Source: Telmatactis stephensoni
Lineage: Eukaryota; Cnidaria; Anthozoa; Actiniaria; Isophelliidae
DNA: 64,000 nt
Direction: 5' to 3'
NCBI GenBank assembly: GCA_029948255.1
Contig: JALIZF010001791.1
Coordinates: 620,001-684,000, forward strand
Shown: in pieces, positions 1 to 13,400 of the stretch
Layout of the letters: each line of letters begins with the position of its first letter
Position numbering within the stretch: the stretch's first letter is position 1
The notes under the pieces: model-generated
What the model saw: the letters and a program-made list of their open reading frames with translations, nothing else
The model's database searches: none
Told to the model about the DNA's origin: nothing
Position numbers and translations under genes: made by a program

Positions 1-3000
1 TTGATGGAGAAGCTGTGTTACTTGCTTTGTTTATTGTTATAATATGTCCTGTGTTTTGCTCCGACGAAGGCTAAAAACGTCAGTTCTGTAAGTACTCGTT
101 ATGTTTCCTGTCACTTGTTCGGTTATATTGTATCCCCCATGCACACCCAATACTGGTTTGCTCGCTAGTTTTTGTTTATGTTTTTAGTGTTTGTTTTTGG
201 GTATTACTACCCAATTCGGGAGATATGCGAGGTTTGGACCCTCATTCGTAACCTACTGACTCCCCAATCAACCTAAACCAGCTTAGCGTACCCATAAGTA
301 ATTGTGTAAGACTGACCGTAAGAAGATCGCTTTCAAGTGAAGGGAAGACTCGTGACCTCGTTGTGATCTGTACGATGGTGTAATACAGAAATCATGACAA
401 AACTGAACCACTCGTGCACGCCAGTGCGTGTAGAGGGGACATCGGCGTCCTTTGATTGCACAATGTGTGAAAAAAAATTCACAAATCGTTTAGCATCATA
501 AAATCTAAAATAGTGCTTAAGTTTACCTTTTGTTTCATCCTTTGTACATAGATGATTTACACTTGGTTGCAGCTAGATCAATAACTCTAACGTTCTGTTG
601 TTGTTTAATAATGCATTGAGAGATCAACCAATCACAGCACGAGGTCAACATATCTCTAATAGACCACATTTATAAATAGATATCCTATGTTTTATCGCGT
701 TTAACTCGCAGCACCGTGCTAAAGCGTTTGAATTAATCAACATGCTTAGTGAGACAACATTCGACAGTAAGATTGAGTAGTGGTTTCAAAATATTTGTGA
801 TATATTGATTTAAACTTTACTTTTTAGAGAGATAATATCTTGAATTTTAGATGACTCAGCATTAAAACAAAAGGACACTAGAGGAGGGTGGAACCACAAA
901 ATGGTGGACTGAACTTGAGATAAGAACAAATTCAATACATTAAACCTGAAACTAGATTAGTTAATTTATCAACCAAAACATCGTGCCAAGACACGGACGT
1001 ATACTCACAACAATATTTTTTTATGTTTTCAACAACAGACAACGATGTTGTTTGACCAAGAGAGCATAAATAAGACGTCTTGGTTTGACGTATTTAAAAT
1101 CGAGTAAATTAAAGGTAATTTATTATGCTGTTACGTCCAAAAAAAACAAAAACAAAAAACAAACAAACAAACAAAAACAGACAAATTTGACAACGACCCT
1201 ACGAGCCTTCAGTTTATGCTCAGGTTTTTTCTTGTCTCCACTAAAAAGTCGTTTTTATTTTGTCTAAAGTACGAAAACGGAGCAAAAATTAAAGATGCGG
1301 TTTCAAATTTATCCTGAGATTATTGTGGATGCAGGCAAAACATGAAAACGGTGAGAAACATGGAAAGAAAAGATGAAAACATTTATAGGGTGTCATCACT
1401 TATCGTATCACGTGATCAATCCATATTTGGAAACAATTATGATAGTTGTAAGAGACTAAATGTTCTTTTGTGTATTCACCTGCTTTTGGCAAAATGTTTA
1501 AAAAGAACACAAAATAAATAAAATTTAACCCTTTAATTGACGTGCATTTCACTCGTTCCCAAGCCAGCTTTTCCGTATTGAGGTCATCGAAATTCATTTC
1601 GATAAAAAATGATTTCAAGGCTTTCTTTGTTGAATTAAGTACATTATTTTGTCATGATGTGTGGCCCACTGATATATTGCGTATACAGAAAAAGTTGAAA
1701 ACATCCCAAGGGGAAAAAAGCTCACGACATGTGGGCTGTTTGATCAGTCTTGCCAAAAGTCGCGTCTTGTGGGGTTACGTGACCTGAAGTGATCACGTGA
1801 TCACTGCTACTTGTTTCTAGGCAACCGCAGTAATAGGTACAATAAATCTACAAGGTATTATTGTACAATAGATTTTTAAAAATTAATTGATTGAAATTGA
1901 TATAAAATCTTTACGGCAATACATGTGCTCTGTAGCATTATCCAAATGAAATACTAGGCAACGGGAATGGTTTTATTTATTGACAAACGTATATGTGCAG
2001 CAGATGCGGAGATTATCAGCACTTTATGACAAAGCAGGATCGCCTTAACTGTTTAGCGAAACAAAGCAACTTTAATTCAACAATTAAGCAGGGCTCGCCA
2101 TGTAAAACTACAAACCTCATTTCTCATGGTTAATCTCCTCTAAACTCATGCATTTCGTTCCAATTTTAGCGATTTTCTTTCTTTGTCGTTTTCATTTAAT
2201 AATCATACAATCGTTTACATCTATACAAATACGTTTTCAGTGAAGGTTTCCTATCTCTGTTTAATTGTAATTGTAGCCTGCGGTAATTATTCCTCTCACT
2301 GTGATATGAAGAACATGAAATGCATCCAGAGTAAAAATATAAAGTTAATTATTCAAATTAAAGATGAAAGATTCCCAGGTGAAAGATTCTTAGTTGAACG
2401 AGGTGGAATATGTGTGGAGAGAAACCCTTTTTGGTAACATTATTACCTATGAACTTTATTTTATACGGTTGTATTACCTTCTAATGTGGAAGGTTTTATT
2501 GTTATAAAAGTATTCTAAAAGTCAGTTATAGCATTTTAACGCCAACGAATGGGTTAGTTTGTTGATTTTGTACATATGCCGCATTGAATAAACCAACCAC
2601 GGAATCACACAAACATTTGCTTTAAAAACAGAATATCAATTATTCAAAGTTGATATTATAATACTTACTATTTTTAGATCAGTTGGAAATTGTAAAAATC
2701 TAATTTCCTCAGTCGCGTCTGCGGAGCTGTTTTTCTTGATTTCCAATGGATTTTCCTCGAAGTTTCCTGCAGTTAGCTTGGATGACTGGGGCTGTGCGAC
2801 TCTCTAACTGGACACAAACATCAACCGTTTTTAATTTCAATGAAATTCTTAATCACTATAAAATTTAAGTCAGTTGTCAACTCAACTTTGAATTTTTAGT
2901 TTTTTTCGTTTCATCAAAATGTAAGAGATTTTAACACACTTACGATGGGAAGAAAAAGGATGAAAACTTGGACTTGTGTCCATGTGTATAATTCACATCA

Positions 3001-4726
3001 TTAAAAACCTAAGTCGTGATATTGTTAAACTATTGAACATATTGGTTAAGACATTGTTGATATATAGACCTACTTCACTCACCAAAAATGATACTATTCG
3101 ATCACTTGTATATAAGACGCTTTACCATAAAACGTTCCAACTAACAATGTTATCTGAGCACGGTAAATCCGTGATGACAAATGGTCTTGTTAAAAAAGAC
3201 GTCAACTTGGGCAGGAAACACCTGGTCTCTCGTTTCCTTGATTTCTCAGCTATTATTGATTTTTCTCGACAGATATTCCAACCATTAATTCGGACTTGTG
3301 GGCGAAAAATAACACAAACGTATCAGAAAACAGTAATGCTAAGAGTTCAAGCAAACATATTTTTCTCTCTGCCAATCTCACCAAAACAGGAGCGCCCATG
3401 CGACGTGAGGGTTGGACTACAAAGAAAGAGAGAACTTTAACTCTTAAAAACTGCTAATGAAAAAGCGTACACTTTGGATAAGTCGTATTACATTGATGTT
3501 TCTTATTACGTTTTGTTATGAGCGGACTGAGACAAATTATGCACAATGTACAGTTAAAATCAAGTACATTTCCTACAGTGAAATTCAAAGAAATAAACGA
3601 GGTTTTTGCACAAGGAGAAATAATGACTTCCTAAATGAGTTCTTGAATTCATTATTCAAGATAAAAGCTTTTTAAAAAAGTCATAATTAACATTCTCAAT
3701 TGATCGTTAGTGAAAAGGAAATTGCATCAAAATCTTATACCTTTTCATTCAGTCTTGGTAATATCGGTCTGTTTGGGGTTGATTGCTACTAATATGCTTG
3801 ATTTCAAAGCTTTAGTATACTTGTATTACTTTGTGCGATATATTAACAAGCACAAACGATTTTACCTTAGTTTTCAATACTGTTCTTTTCAGTCATTCTA
3901 AGTTTACAAGGCTTGTTTAGCACAGCGGAACTTTTACAGACGACTTGCAGCTTTATTGAATCACTCTTTAAACAGCAACATCAGGAAGTAAAACAATATT
4001 CACTTATTCATTTAATCAATTGAATTTTTTTATCTTACATTTCATCTCATCTTTCATTTATTCATGTTTATCATTTTCCATTCTAAGTAACCCATTTCGT
4101 CTTGGATTGAGCGTTTATATATTATGCGTCATTCATTGTGCTTATAAATGGAAATAGATTGCAATGGAACATCTCCCCTAGCTTCATGCCTGGACCGAAT
4201 CAGCATGGAATCAGTCATTTATTGTGCTCATAGATAGGGATCGCTAGATTGCAGTAGAACTCTCATGTGATAATTGGTTTGAACCAGCAGTGATAATACA
4301 GTAGGTATCTTTAAACCATGCTCTCCGTTCTGCCTCGTTAGAGGAAACAAGAGAAAGAACTTACACCAAAACCAACAACAAAAACAGCTATTGGGATTGA
4401 ATAAAAAAATAATAAAAATAAAAAGAGCGGACTAGTGCTTTTCAATGAAGACGAGTATTAACGAGCTTTTTACAAAGGGAATATATATCCGTTGAAATAT
4501 AATCTATGTCAGATTACCCGTCTAGATAAGTCTCTGGTAATCAGACTATTTTGCCTTATCTTCATCCATTTCACGTCTACTCGGTTTTCACGAAAAAAGC
4601 CTTGTATATTACCAAATGAGCTGTTACGAAATTAATCAAAATATTATTACACAACGATAATGCTTCGTTCTCATTTGATGGCCCGTAAAGTTGCAACGCC
4701 GCGCCGCTAACAAGATAGCTTTGAGT
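1..4726. other. Intergenic, no supported gene
   Basis: No ORF here shows a recognisable domain, a convincing splice chain or a repeated protein pattern. The longest open frame (2976-3440, +) is AT-rich and unrecognisable. A CCAAT-like motif near 636 and a TATAAATA at about 671-678 precede a 13-codon ORF at about 741, which is not enough to call a gene. Base composition is AT-rich with homopolymer runs. An inverted counterpart of the motif at about 70-105 lies near 6440-6472. Confidence 0.6.
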
Positions 4727-4978
4727 ATATAGCTAATTCAATTAACGTTGTCGCTGAAAAGCCTAAAGCCTAAAGCTTTGAGAGCGGAATCATGAAAATT
4801 TTTTATCACCGTGACATCATCACAATAAGAAACTTCACTGTATGCTTCGCAAATTCTACAACTTGGACATATATTCCTTAATTCTTAGATAGACTACAGC
4901 GACGTTTGTTGGTAAACAAAAGATAAATGAAAGCTTTTAGCTTTTTTTCAGCGACAACGTTAATTGAAATAGCTATAT
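4727..4978. mobile_element. MITE-like inverted-repeat element
   Basis: The left end (TATAGCTAATTCAATTAACG and on through GTTGTCGCTGAAAA) is the near-exact reverse complement of the right end at about 4941-4978. The terminal inverted repeats are about 33 bp and enclose roughly 250 bp without an ORF. This is the structure of a non-autonomous DNA transposon. Superfamily is not assigned. Confidence 0.7.
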
Positions 4979-4989
4979 CACACTAGTGC

Positions 4990-5245
4990 AACGCGTAAAT
5001 CAACCCAACACAAGCAAAGCCTCGCTTCGGCGCTGGCCTCTTTGTTTTTCAAAATAGCCTGGACATGATTTGTGAATGGCCTGGGCACGAGCTCTGCCAT
5101 TAGCCAAATCCTTTGGTTCACACAGGATCATAGTCGGGATCGAAACTTTCTGATCTGTCTGATTCCGGCGCCATTCTGCTTCCAAATGCGAGTCCGATTA
5201 CGATTCCTACACCGACTGGACGCTTGCGTGAACCAGGCTTTTAAT
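4990..5245 (+). repeat. Dispersed repeat, copy 1 of 2
   Basis: This stretch is similar along about 250 bp to 8045-8295 in the same orientation. Shared blocks include CGCTTCGGCGCT, GGGCACGAGC, TCACACAGGATCATA, CCATTCTGCTTCC and GTGAACCAGGCTT. Neither copy holds a significant ORF. The family is unidentified. Confidence 0.65.
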
Positions 5246-6584
5246 TTTTTAACGCTTGTGTGTACCAGGCATCTAATTTTTCAATTCAAATTCTTGTAAG
5301 GATATCCAACTGCTCTACTGAAAGAGCTAAAAGAACCCGCTTTGTTAGTATGTATGACTTTGCTTTTCATTTTCCAAAATTCGTTCTACTTATACTCAAC
5401 GTTTAGTAATGAGATATTCCGTCAATACATTTTGTTTGAATTTAAGTATGCGTTAGATTATACAGTAAAAACCCGCATTCCCTGCTTTCACATGTCCATA
5501 ATGCCTTGCGCCTTGGCGGTCAGCTAGCATTTAGATAGACGCTTTTTTGAACTGAATAAAACTTATCAAAATTATCTGCAAGACGTTTGTACACTTGTTT
5601 TGAGTTTTGGTTTTGTCATTATGTAAACATTTTTATAAGATTTTATGCTGCTTCATCATCGACGCCATCAGTTTCAGCCATCGTTGTTTACCGTTGCTGT
5701 GGCAACACAAATTGATGTGAAAGAGACAAAAATTTAAACTTTGATTCAAGTCCAATAACTGGTGTAAAAACCGTATTGGCTGGTCAAGAGTAAGTTGCTC
5801 AATTCGTGGAGTGAAAAACGAAAGCATGGTCAATAAAAAACTACATCGAGCCACCTTAACAATCCAACTGTAATCAACATAAACAACCATGCAAACTTCA
5901 GTTATAACTTACGATCTTTCTGCATATTCATGTAAAATCATCATTTTTGATTTACCATGGCCCTTAGAGCCTGCTCTGTATATGTGTGTTTGAGCTTAGT
6001 TAATTTTCACATAATAACCTGTTTATTTTGTCACGCTGAATAGCTTCCTGTATTAGTGCCGTTAATTTGCTAAATTCCAGCCTAGAGGTTCTTAATCTGT
6101 AGTTTCTTTTATGCGGGTTTTTACTGTATAGTATAGCTAATATAATATCGCGTTTTAACGTTCATTTTACCTATAGTAGTATTAGACCACGGTAATCTGG
6201 AGTAAATTTGAAAACCTGTCTTCTTTGACGAGGTTAAGTCTTCTGTCTACACTAAGACGGCGTTTTACTTTTCTTTTTAAAATTTATCTGGACTAGTTTG
6301 GACGTAGGTATCCTTAACTTGAAATCAATACATTCTGTACTCTTTTAGATAGTTTTAAATAGTTTTTTTTAATAGTTTTTAGCAACTGCGATGAATATGG
6401 AAATCTGTAACACCGTATAAAAAAGAGATAACTTACTGACGTTTACAGCCTGCACCCTTCGTCGGAGTAATAAAAAGCTAAAAGAGTTTTAGCAGATTTT
6501 TTGCTTTAACCATTTATCTTGGTAGTAGTCACGTAGTCCGATCGAAAGCTCGAGTCTTATATTTGTTATAGAGATACAATACAT
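5246..6584. other. Intergenic, nothing recognised
   Basis: Short ORFs only, without domains or splice support. AT-rich unique-looking DNA. Confidence 0.55.
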
Positions 6585-6823
6585 AATAGGGAGCTTAAGC
6601 AGGAGACGTTTTTGTCAACGCGGAACGCCACCGCAGTGTACGTTCTTCTTCATCCGTTCGCCATCATAGATGATGTGTCCGTTTTCGTTAAGCAGAAGGT
6701 CAGTTAAGGCTTTTTTACCTTCTACCAAGAACAGCAACCTCATCTATGACGGCGAACGGATGAACGAAAACGCGCGTGTGACGTCCGTGTTGACAAAAAC
6801 GTCTCCTGCTTAAGCTCCCTATT
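6585..6823. mobile_element. MITE with ~36-bp terminal inverted repeats
   Basis: The left end AATAGGGAGCTTAAGCAGGA, continuing GACGTTTTTGTCAAC, is matched in reverse complement at the right end (about 6789-6823). A second internal inverted pair (TTCATCCGTTCGCC at about 6650; GGCGAACGGATGAA at about 6751) makes the whole 239-bp element fold back on itself. No ORF is present. Confidence 0.8.
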
Positions 6824-7643
6824 ATAATATGAAAACGAGCTAGCAACATATCAGTTTTAGATCTAATATGTACTTACAATTGTTTGCTCCCTGAGAACCC
6901 ACCAGAATCGAACCTTATCAGCTCTTGATGTAAATGGTACTTTGGTACAACACAGGTTAGAGGGTCTGAACTGGGCCTAAAAAAGAAATATATTCTCATC
7001 CACATTAACACCCCGGCACAACTAACGAAATTAAACTGGAGCTGTAGCGTCTAGGTACATAATCGAAAAGAAAAACAATTTCTTGGGTGAATACAGCTGG
7101 ACATGCTGGGAGGATAGCTAACACCAAAATGCAATCATATCTGAATGAGTACAGATAAATTTTCTTATCATAATTGCCACTTCGCATTCTTGTTTCACTC
7201 ACGTAACTGCCGTATAAAACTTTATTTTTCGATTGTCAATTGTCCCTGTTTACACCTATATCATCAATCGGATAGCAGTTTACACATTGCGGCATCATTA
7301 GTAGCATCATTTTCTCGCTGTTGGATAACGTCTCATCAAAGTGTTTTAGTGATACTTGAATTGTAATAAGACCTTTTAATAACGCTGAGCCATGCGGGTG
7401 GTCGATATAGTTAATTTATAACGAGGGACTGAAAACCTCTCTTCATTGGTAGATTTATTGTCAATGAATATTACCAAAGTCATTTGAACTCTGGCTAAAG
7501 ATCATTGCCATCCCGCAGAATAATTAATAACTGTAAAAACTAATCTCTTAGGTGGATAATAGACAATGGTTCAAATTAGGACCACGTCGAAGAAAAGACA
7601 CCTGGACCTTCCATAGATCACTACAAACGCTATCTTTCACAGT

Positions 7644-7803
7644 TAATAAGAAAGGGTTATTAACCGAGCGCGAGGTCTGTATGGGAAAATATCAGACCGA
7701 GGTCTTGACAGTACGGACCGAGCGCAGCGAGGTCAGTACAAAAAGACCGAGGTCTGATATTTTCCCATACAGACCGAGCAAACGTGGTTAATAACTTATT
7801 TAT
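7644..7803. mobile_element. Fold-back MITE (about 160 bp)
   Basis: The left arm, containing GGTTATTAACCGAGCG and GGTCTGTATGGGAAAATATC, pairs with the right arm, containing GATATTTTCCCATACAGACC and GTTAATAACTTATT. The arms are about 60 nt with a short centre carrying GACCGAGCGCAGCGAGGTC. This is a typical non-autonomous fold-back element with no coding capacity. Confidence 0.75.
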
Positions 7804-8044
7804 TATATGGCTTTGAGAAGTCCCGCTAAAACAAACGCAAACTTTTCTTTTCATCCGGGACAGCGGTCCTGATATGGCAAAACACAGACCATGCGTTAGC
7901 CAATCAGAATTCAGGAAATTATCTAGCCATATAATAATATGAAATAAGAATAAACAATAAATGATCTTCTACAGCAGATCCACATAGTGGCTATTCTTCT
8001 GCTGGCCATATGAAAAAAATCTCATAAATCATGACGAGAATAAT

Positions 8045-8295
8045 AAGCCCCGCTTCGGCGCTCGCTTCTTTGTTGTAGTTGTCCCGCCAGTTTTCAAAAG
8101 TCGACTCGGGCACGAGCCCTATCACTGGCCAAATCTTCCGATTCTTTAATTCACACAGGATCATACTTGTCATAACCGGAATCGTAAGAAGTAAGAAAAT
8201 CCGATCCTTCCTATTCCAATTCCACTGCCATTCTGCTTCCGATTGCGACTCCGATTTTCATTCCCGACTCCGACTGTAGTGTGAACCAGGCTTAA
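8045..8295 (+). repeat. Dispersed repeat, copy 2 of 2
   Basis: Second, same-orientation copy of the repeat at 4990-5245, about 3 kb away and diverged by substitutions and small indels. It ends in the shared GTGAACCAGGCTT. Confidence 0.65.
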
Positions 8296-9019
8296 CTTGA
8301 TAGCAGAGCTAAGCTATATTAGGTTAACGAAGATTGATGTTAATGAAAAGATCACTGCTATCTTAAGGTAATGGGCTCGCGCATTCGTGCGCACCATTTC
8401 TGCGCATGTTTTCGTACGCGCGCGCTATACGAAATTTGACCGGGCTTCCTGTGTTCTAAATATTTCAATGTGGCGGACGCGATGATTCAAAGCGTTATAA
8501 CTCAAAATCTAGCACCGCGACCTATTCTAATTTTTTGCTTTTTCGGCGTATTTTTATCAAAACTAAAATATATCAAAAAAGTAAAAAAAAATCATCAATA
8601 GGTTTTTGAGAAAATCGCGAAAAATCGACCAAATGAACGTCCGATTCTCTCGCAAGTAAAACTGATTTTCATCTTTCAAATGTGAATACTTAGCTTTACC
8701 TAAAAATAAGTGAAGGCATATTACTTTTCATGATACTTTGTCCACTTGAGCATGTCTGAAAGTCTTTGCAAATTCTGTTATTGGTGCAATTCTGTTATTG
8801 GTGTTCCTTTTTTATTCAGTAAAAATGTATAAGGGAGCTACCCTCAGTCTCGACGTTAGAGCGTGTACTAGCCTCTTGCACAATAGGCAAGACAACATGA
8901 CTAAGTCAATTAACTCAGTAAAATATTATTTTCAAATTATTCTATTTGGAGCTCATTTTAGACTAGGCACAAAACTGAAAAAGGCGATCGCAAATCGAAA
9001 TTTGTTGGTATCTCTTGCA

Positions 9020-9200
9020 TAACTGTAAGTGTTTTCATACAAAATTTCGTTTTTTGAAAATTCGTATCTCCTTGATTTTTCAACTTATATCCTTCAAACT
9101 TCACAGTTTTACTGATTTTGATATGCTCTTTCCAGCTATGGTCATTGTTTTTAAGTTTGGGAACTTTTGGAATTACATGAAAAAGCCGTTAGTATGAAAT
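9020..9200 (+). repeat. Dispersed repeat shared with 46.7 kb
   Basis: Shares GTTTTCATACAAAATTTCG, GAAAATTCGTATCT, TTCACAGTTTTA, GCTCTTTCCAGCTATGGT and GGAATTACATGA in the same order with 46709-46890. Both copies lie outside genes. Family unknown. Confidence 0.65.
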
Positions 9201-9589
9201 GACTGTAGCAATTCACAAAATACGTCATTTACACGTATAAGATTGCAGAATACGTCTTGGTAACAGTCATATTCGCATTCAGCATGAAAAATCAGTTTAG
9301 AATACTTATGTTACCAGCCTCTACCCCAAAATGCCTCTAGGTGTCTGATTTTTTGAAAATGCGGCTAGTCTATTTTCATTTTGTAACTTTCTAAGAGCCG
9401 AAAAAAATTGCAGGCACGGGCTTTCAATGTGGAAGAAACAAAAACGAAGTGTCTCATTTCGCGTTTGGTGCCAAACACCCGAAGACACGAACGAAAACAG
9501 GAGGTCGCGTGATTCTCTTTGCAGTCTGCCGCTTTTACTCAGAAATAACTCAAAAATAGCTAAAAAGCCGATATTAAAAAAATAGAAAA

Positions 9590-9738
9590 ACTTTTTCCGT
9601 GCTCCGTTTAGTAATACAGCACTTAGGAAGTGCGAGAGCAATCAAGAAGTGTGAAGAGTACGGCTTGTGCTCTCAGCTCGACATTTCTTGAGTGCTACTT
9701 CCTAAGTGCTGTATTACTGAACGGAACATGGAAAAAGC
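9590..9738. mobile_element. Fold-back element (about 150 bp)
   Basis: The left arm, from CTTTTTCCGTGCTCCGTTTA through GTAATACAGCACTTAGGAAG, is complementary to the right arm CTTCCTAAGTGCTGTATTAC through GAACGGAACATGGAAAAAG. The arms are about 60 nt with few mismatches around a short centre. The structure suggests a MITE; no coding capacity. Confidence 0.75.
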
Positions 9739-10403
9739 TGTTCTGTTTTATTATATATGTATTAAATTATTCTAAAGTTAATATTCAAGGAAAAAGTTTG
9801 ATTGTCTCCGTACTAAAGTCCAAAAGGCCGGCGCCCAGTCGAGCTCGTACTGCTGACGTCAGAAATGTGCTCAATTTAGTCAGCACAAACTTTGCCCATA
9901 CCGATTCTTTTGCAGAAGAAGGCGAATAAATAAATAGAAGAAAAAACTTGAATAAATATACCCACACCACATGGTTTGACCTACTGTCAGATAACCTTCC
10001 CGCCCTGGCAGAACAATCTTGCACAAACCCCCTCCCCCTCCGTCGTTTTTGGGGTTGTTAATATAACATAATGAATACCACAGCTATAGGTTAGTGGGTT
10101 TATTATGATGATCTTTATTTCTCTATGGAGTATTTCAATGAAACAAATTGTGCATATCAGTCTATTGTGCTTCCACAAATCTACGTCACGTATATTCAAA
10201 AAAACACTTTTGACCTTTATCAATAATAACAGCGAGGTTGAATAGAACTGCACCACTAGCGGACTGTATGTCTGTGAATCATTTAACAGTGTTTATCCCA
10301 ACATAACTTTCTACCAACGCCAAAACTAGTGTTTTGTTGGCATAAGTGAAGCATTCTTGTGTGACTACGCTGTTTGGATGTCAATTTCCACGGGAATTTG
10401 AGC

Positions 10404-13400
10404 ATGTTTTTCATTGCGGCATGGTTCGTGGTTTTCGTACATCTTGTTAGTGGCTCTTGTAATGTTTCTGGTTCTAATTCAAGTAGTTCTGTTTGTCAAG
10501 GCCGTGTTGGATGTCCCTCATGTATTACTGTGTCGTGGTATGAACGAAAGCCTTACGTTTATCGACTTAATAACAAAACACAAGGAATACTACCAGGTAT
10601 GCCGTGTGTGTGTAGAAACATTTACTGATATATGTATTATGAGATTAAGTAGGACATATAGGATGATTAGACAAGCCTAAATAAGACCAACGTTTGTTGA
10701 AGAGTTTACATAATGTAAATGAAATAAACAGCTCGATATTGTTAGCTACGTACTAATTTGTTTGAGGAAGATTTTGCTTCGCTGCCCACCACGAGGTTAC
10801 GTCAGCATGGCTGTCTATTAAAACCATAACAATGTCAATATTCGTATAAAGTTATTGAAAATAATTGTGTAGGGTTTTTTTAATTTCCTGTCTAGTTTCT
10901 TCCTTTTCTTTCTTTCTTTAATTTCCTTCTTTCTTTTTTCCCTTCTTTCTTTCTTTAGTTCTTTCTTTCTTTCAAATTAATTAAGGTAACTCACAGCTGT
11001 CTCTTCAATATAAAATTTGTACTCGACTCACATTTAACTGTTAAGTTTTAAAATAAATAAAATTTCTCCTACGTTTTCAGACGTACTCAACCTACTGTTA
11101 ACCGAATGCTGTCATAACAAGACTCCCTCATGTTGGCAAGTCGTCCATGACCAAGAACCTGTTAAGGATGCTAGACATCTGTTGTACGGCTCCTCTAATG
11201 CAGTGATTTTGTACCCTGTAATTGTAGACACACAAAACCCCGAGGACGTAATGATTGGTATGGTTCCCCCTACAACTGTAGCCTTGGTTGTACCTAAAAG
11301 TAGACCAGAAAGTTTTCCAATGAGGCTGCTTATGTCTGTCTTTGAAGCGTGGCCTGTGCTTATTCTGACATTCCTTTTGTCCGTTCTAGCTGGTGTTATT
11401 CTATGGGTAACGGTACGTAACCATGTAGATTTCTTATAAGTGTATTAATAGTCGACGTACCGTAACGGCGGATTTACGTTCTAGCTGGTGTGATTCTATG
11501 GGTAACAGAAGGTAACCAGATACTACCTAAAGTGCTTTCCTTTTAACATAAACCGCGGAGAGGGAGGGCTACGCGAGGTTTTAGCACCTCTCCCCCTGTA
11601 TTTAGAAACTGTCTTGAAATACGCCTTTTTCAGCCTTAAGTTTGTAGAGAGCTGGTTTTTTTTTGTTGTTGTTGTTGTTAATTGTATGCAATGGCCAAAG
11701 TAATTACACCGTCCGACGGTTGATTGGACACTCTATCAAAGTAGAAGGGAAAAAGCGTCTTGAAACCTCCGGTTACTAACACCTTCTTACCAGAATACTG
11801 AGACTCCGCGCGCGCCTGAATAAAACCTTTCCGCCAAATATGACTTGGTCTAAAAATAGCCCAACACGTCACGTCAGGCCACGTCACGTCACGTCAAATC
11901 ACGCGACACGCGTGTCACAGTCTCCAGGTTATGCTGCTGTGCTATATCTGAATGCCACACTAATAATCGGCTAACGTGTTGCTATGTACGTTTCTACCCA
12001 ACTCAAAACCTTTGAGAATAAGCTTCTTTGTCTTTTGTATCTCGATGTCATGTGGAAATTTTTGGACCAACTAAAGTTCTTATTTGCAAAGGTTTTGAAT
12101 TTGGTAGAAACGTGCACAGCAACGTGTTATCCCATTCGGTCTATCCATTGCGCCATGTGGTCTCGGAAGAAGCTCTTGATTTCGACGTACTCTTTACGCA
12201 TTTGTAGTACACTCAAGTGAAGTGGTTTGCACATAGATAATAAAATAGCCTGTCTTTGTGTTTTTATAGGAGATCAGAGCCAACCCTGAAGAATTTCCGC
12301 GTTCTTTTATAAAAGGGTCATGGGAAGGATTCTGGTGGGCGTTCGTATCCATGACAACTGTCGGGTAAGATATGATCGACCAATCGGGAGGCATGAATCT
12401 ATAGCTACTCCTGGGTCCTCGGAAACTTGTCCGTCTGTAAATTGAGAGATGACGTCATAAATTTATTTTTGATTTATCGGTATTGGTTAAATAAAAAAAA
12501 TTAAATTGTGAGAGTGCACTAAATAAAGAAGTATTAATTATTTAGTGCACTCTCACAGTTTAATTTGGTTCTATAGGTACGGAGACCGTTCACCGCGTTC
12601 ATTTCTTGGTCGTCTTTTTGCTGTTTGTTGGATTCTTGTTGGTATTTGTATTGTGTCCATCTTCACTGCAACACTTACAACTGCACTAACGACTATCTCC
12701 ATGTCTACAACGACAAGTATTACTAGCATTAAGGTAAGGGAGGGGGAGGTAAAACTTTGTTTGCTATCTTGTACGAGACCATTAACAATATGACCATCAA
12801 CAAGTGACAAAATCAAGATGTTGGTTTCCATCCTTAGATTGGTGTTCTAGAACGATCGATCGAGCTATCAACAGCAATGCAGCAGCAAACTGACGTTAAA
12901 GGTACAATTCTTTCCCGTTTGTCAGAATGTGACTGTAGAGCTCAGGGTCTCATTGTTTGAAGGGCGATTAGTGTTAACCCTACGTAAAAAATGGATGGGT
13001 TTATTACGATTTAAGCAAGGATGGCATAGTTGGTTAGTGCGCGGCCTTCGGTGGGAGAGGTCCGGAGTTCGATTCCCAGTGACCTCACATCCTTGTTTCG
13101 ACTTCATTCCTTTCTATTTAGTTTTAACTACCTTTAAATAAAGGCTAGAGAGGGGGGCAAAATGAGTGCACCATCGGCTTCCTGGAAGATTAGCTGCAGT
13201 TAAAGGAACTGCTGAAGTTAAACAAGGTTCTTCACCTTTCGAATTCTATACCTTTACATTTGCGCTGATTATCTTTCGAACAGCTGGGCCCAGCAAACCA
13301 GTGTTATTGGAACTGAAATACTTGTACGGGAATGCTTATTATTCTTTTTAACATTGTAGTATTTGAGAAACTCGAAGATGTACGACAAGCTTTGGATTCA

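Noticed and set aside
640..780. Possible promoter: CCAAT-like motif, TATAAATA and a small ORF starting at about 741
   Set aside because: The ORF has 13 codons and no downstream exon could be joined with confidence.
2976..3440. 154-codon ORF in the left intergenic region
   Set aside because: AT-rich, no domain, no recognisable composition, no neighbouring exon chain.
9321..9929. ORFs of about 100 codons around the 9.6-kb hairpin
   Set aside because: They overlap an inverted repeat, both strands appear open, and no known domain is visible.
10374..10403. Upstream extension of the channel protein from a TTG at 10374
   Set aside because: A non-ATG start would put charged residues before the signal peptide. 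The ATG at 10404 begins directly with the hydrophobic signal sequence.
13021..13095. Functional tRNA gene
   Set aside because: It has A and B boxes but poor acceptor-stem pairing and a second diverged copy with the same tail, so it is a SINE.
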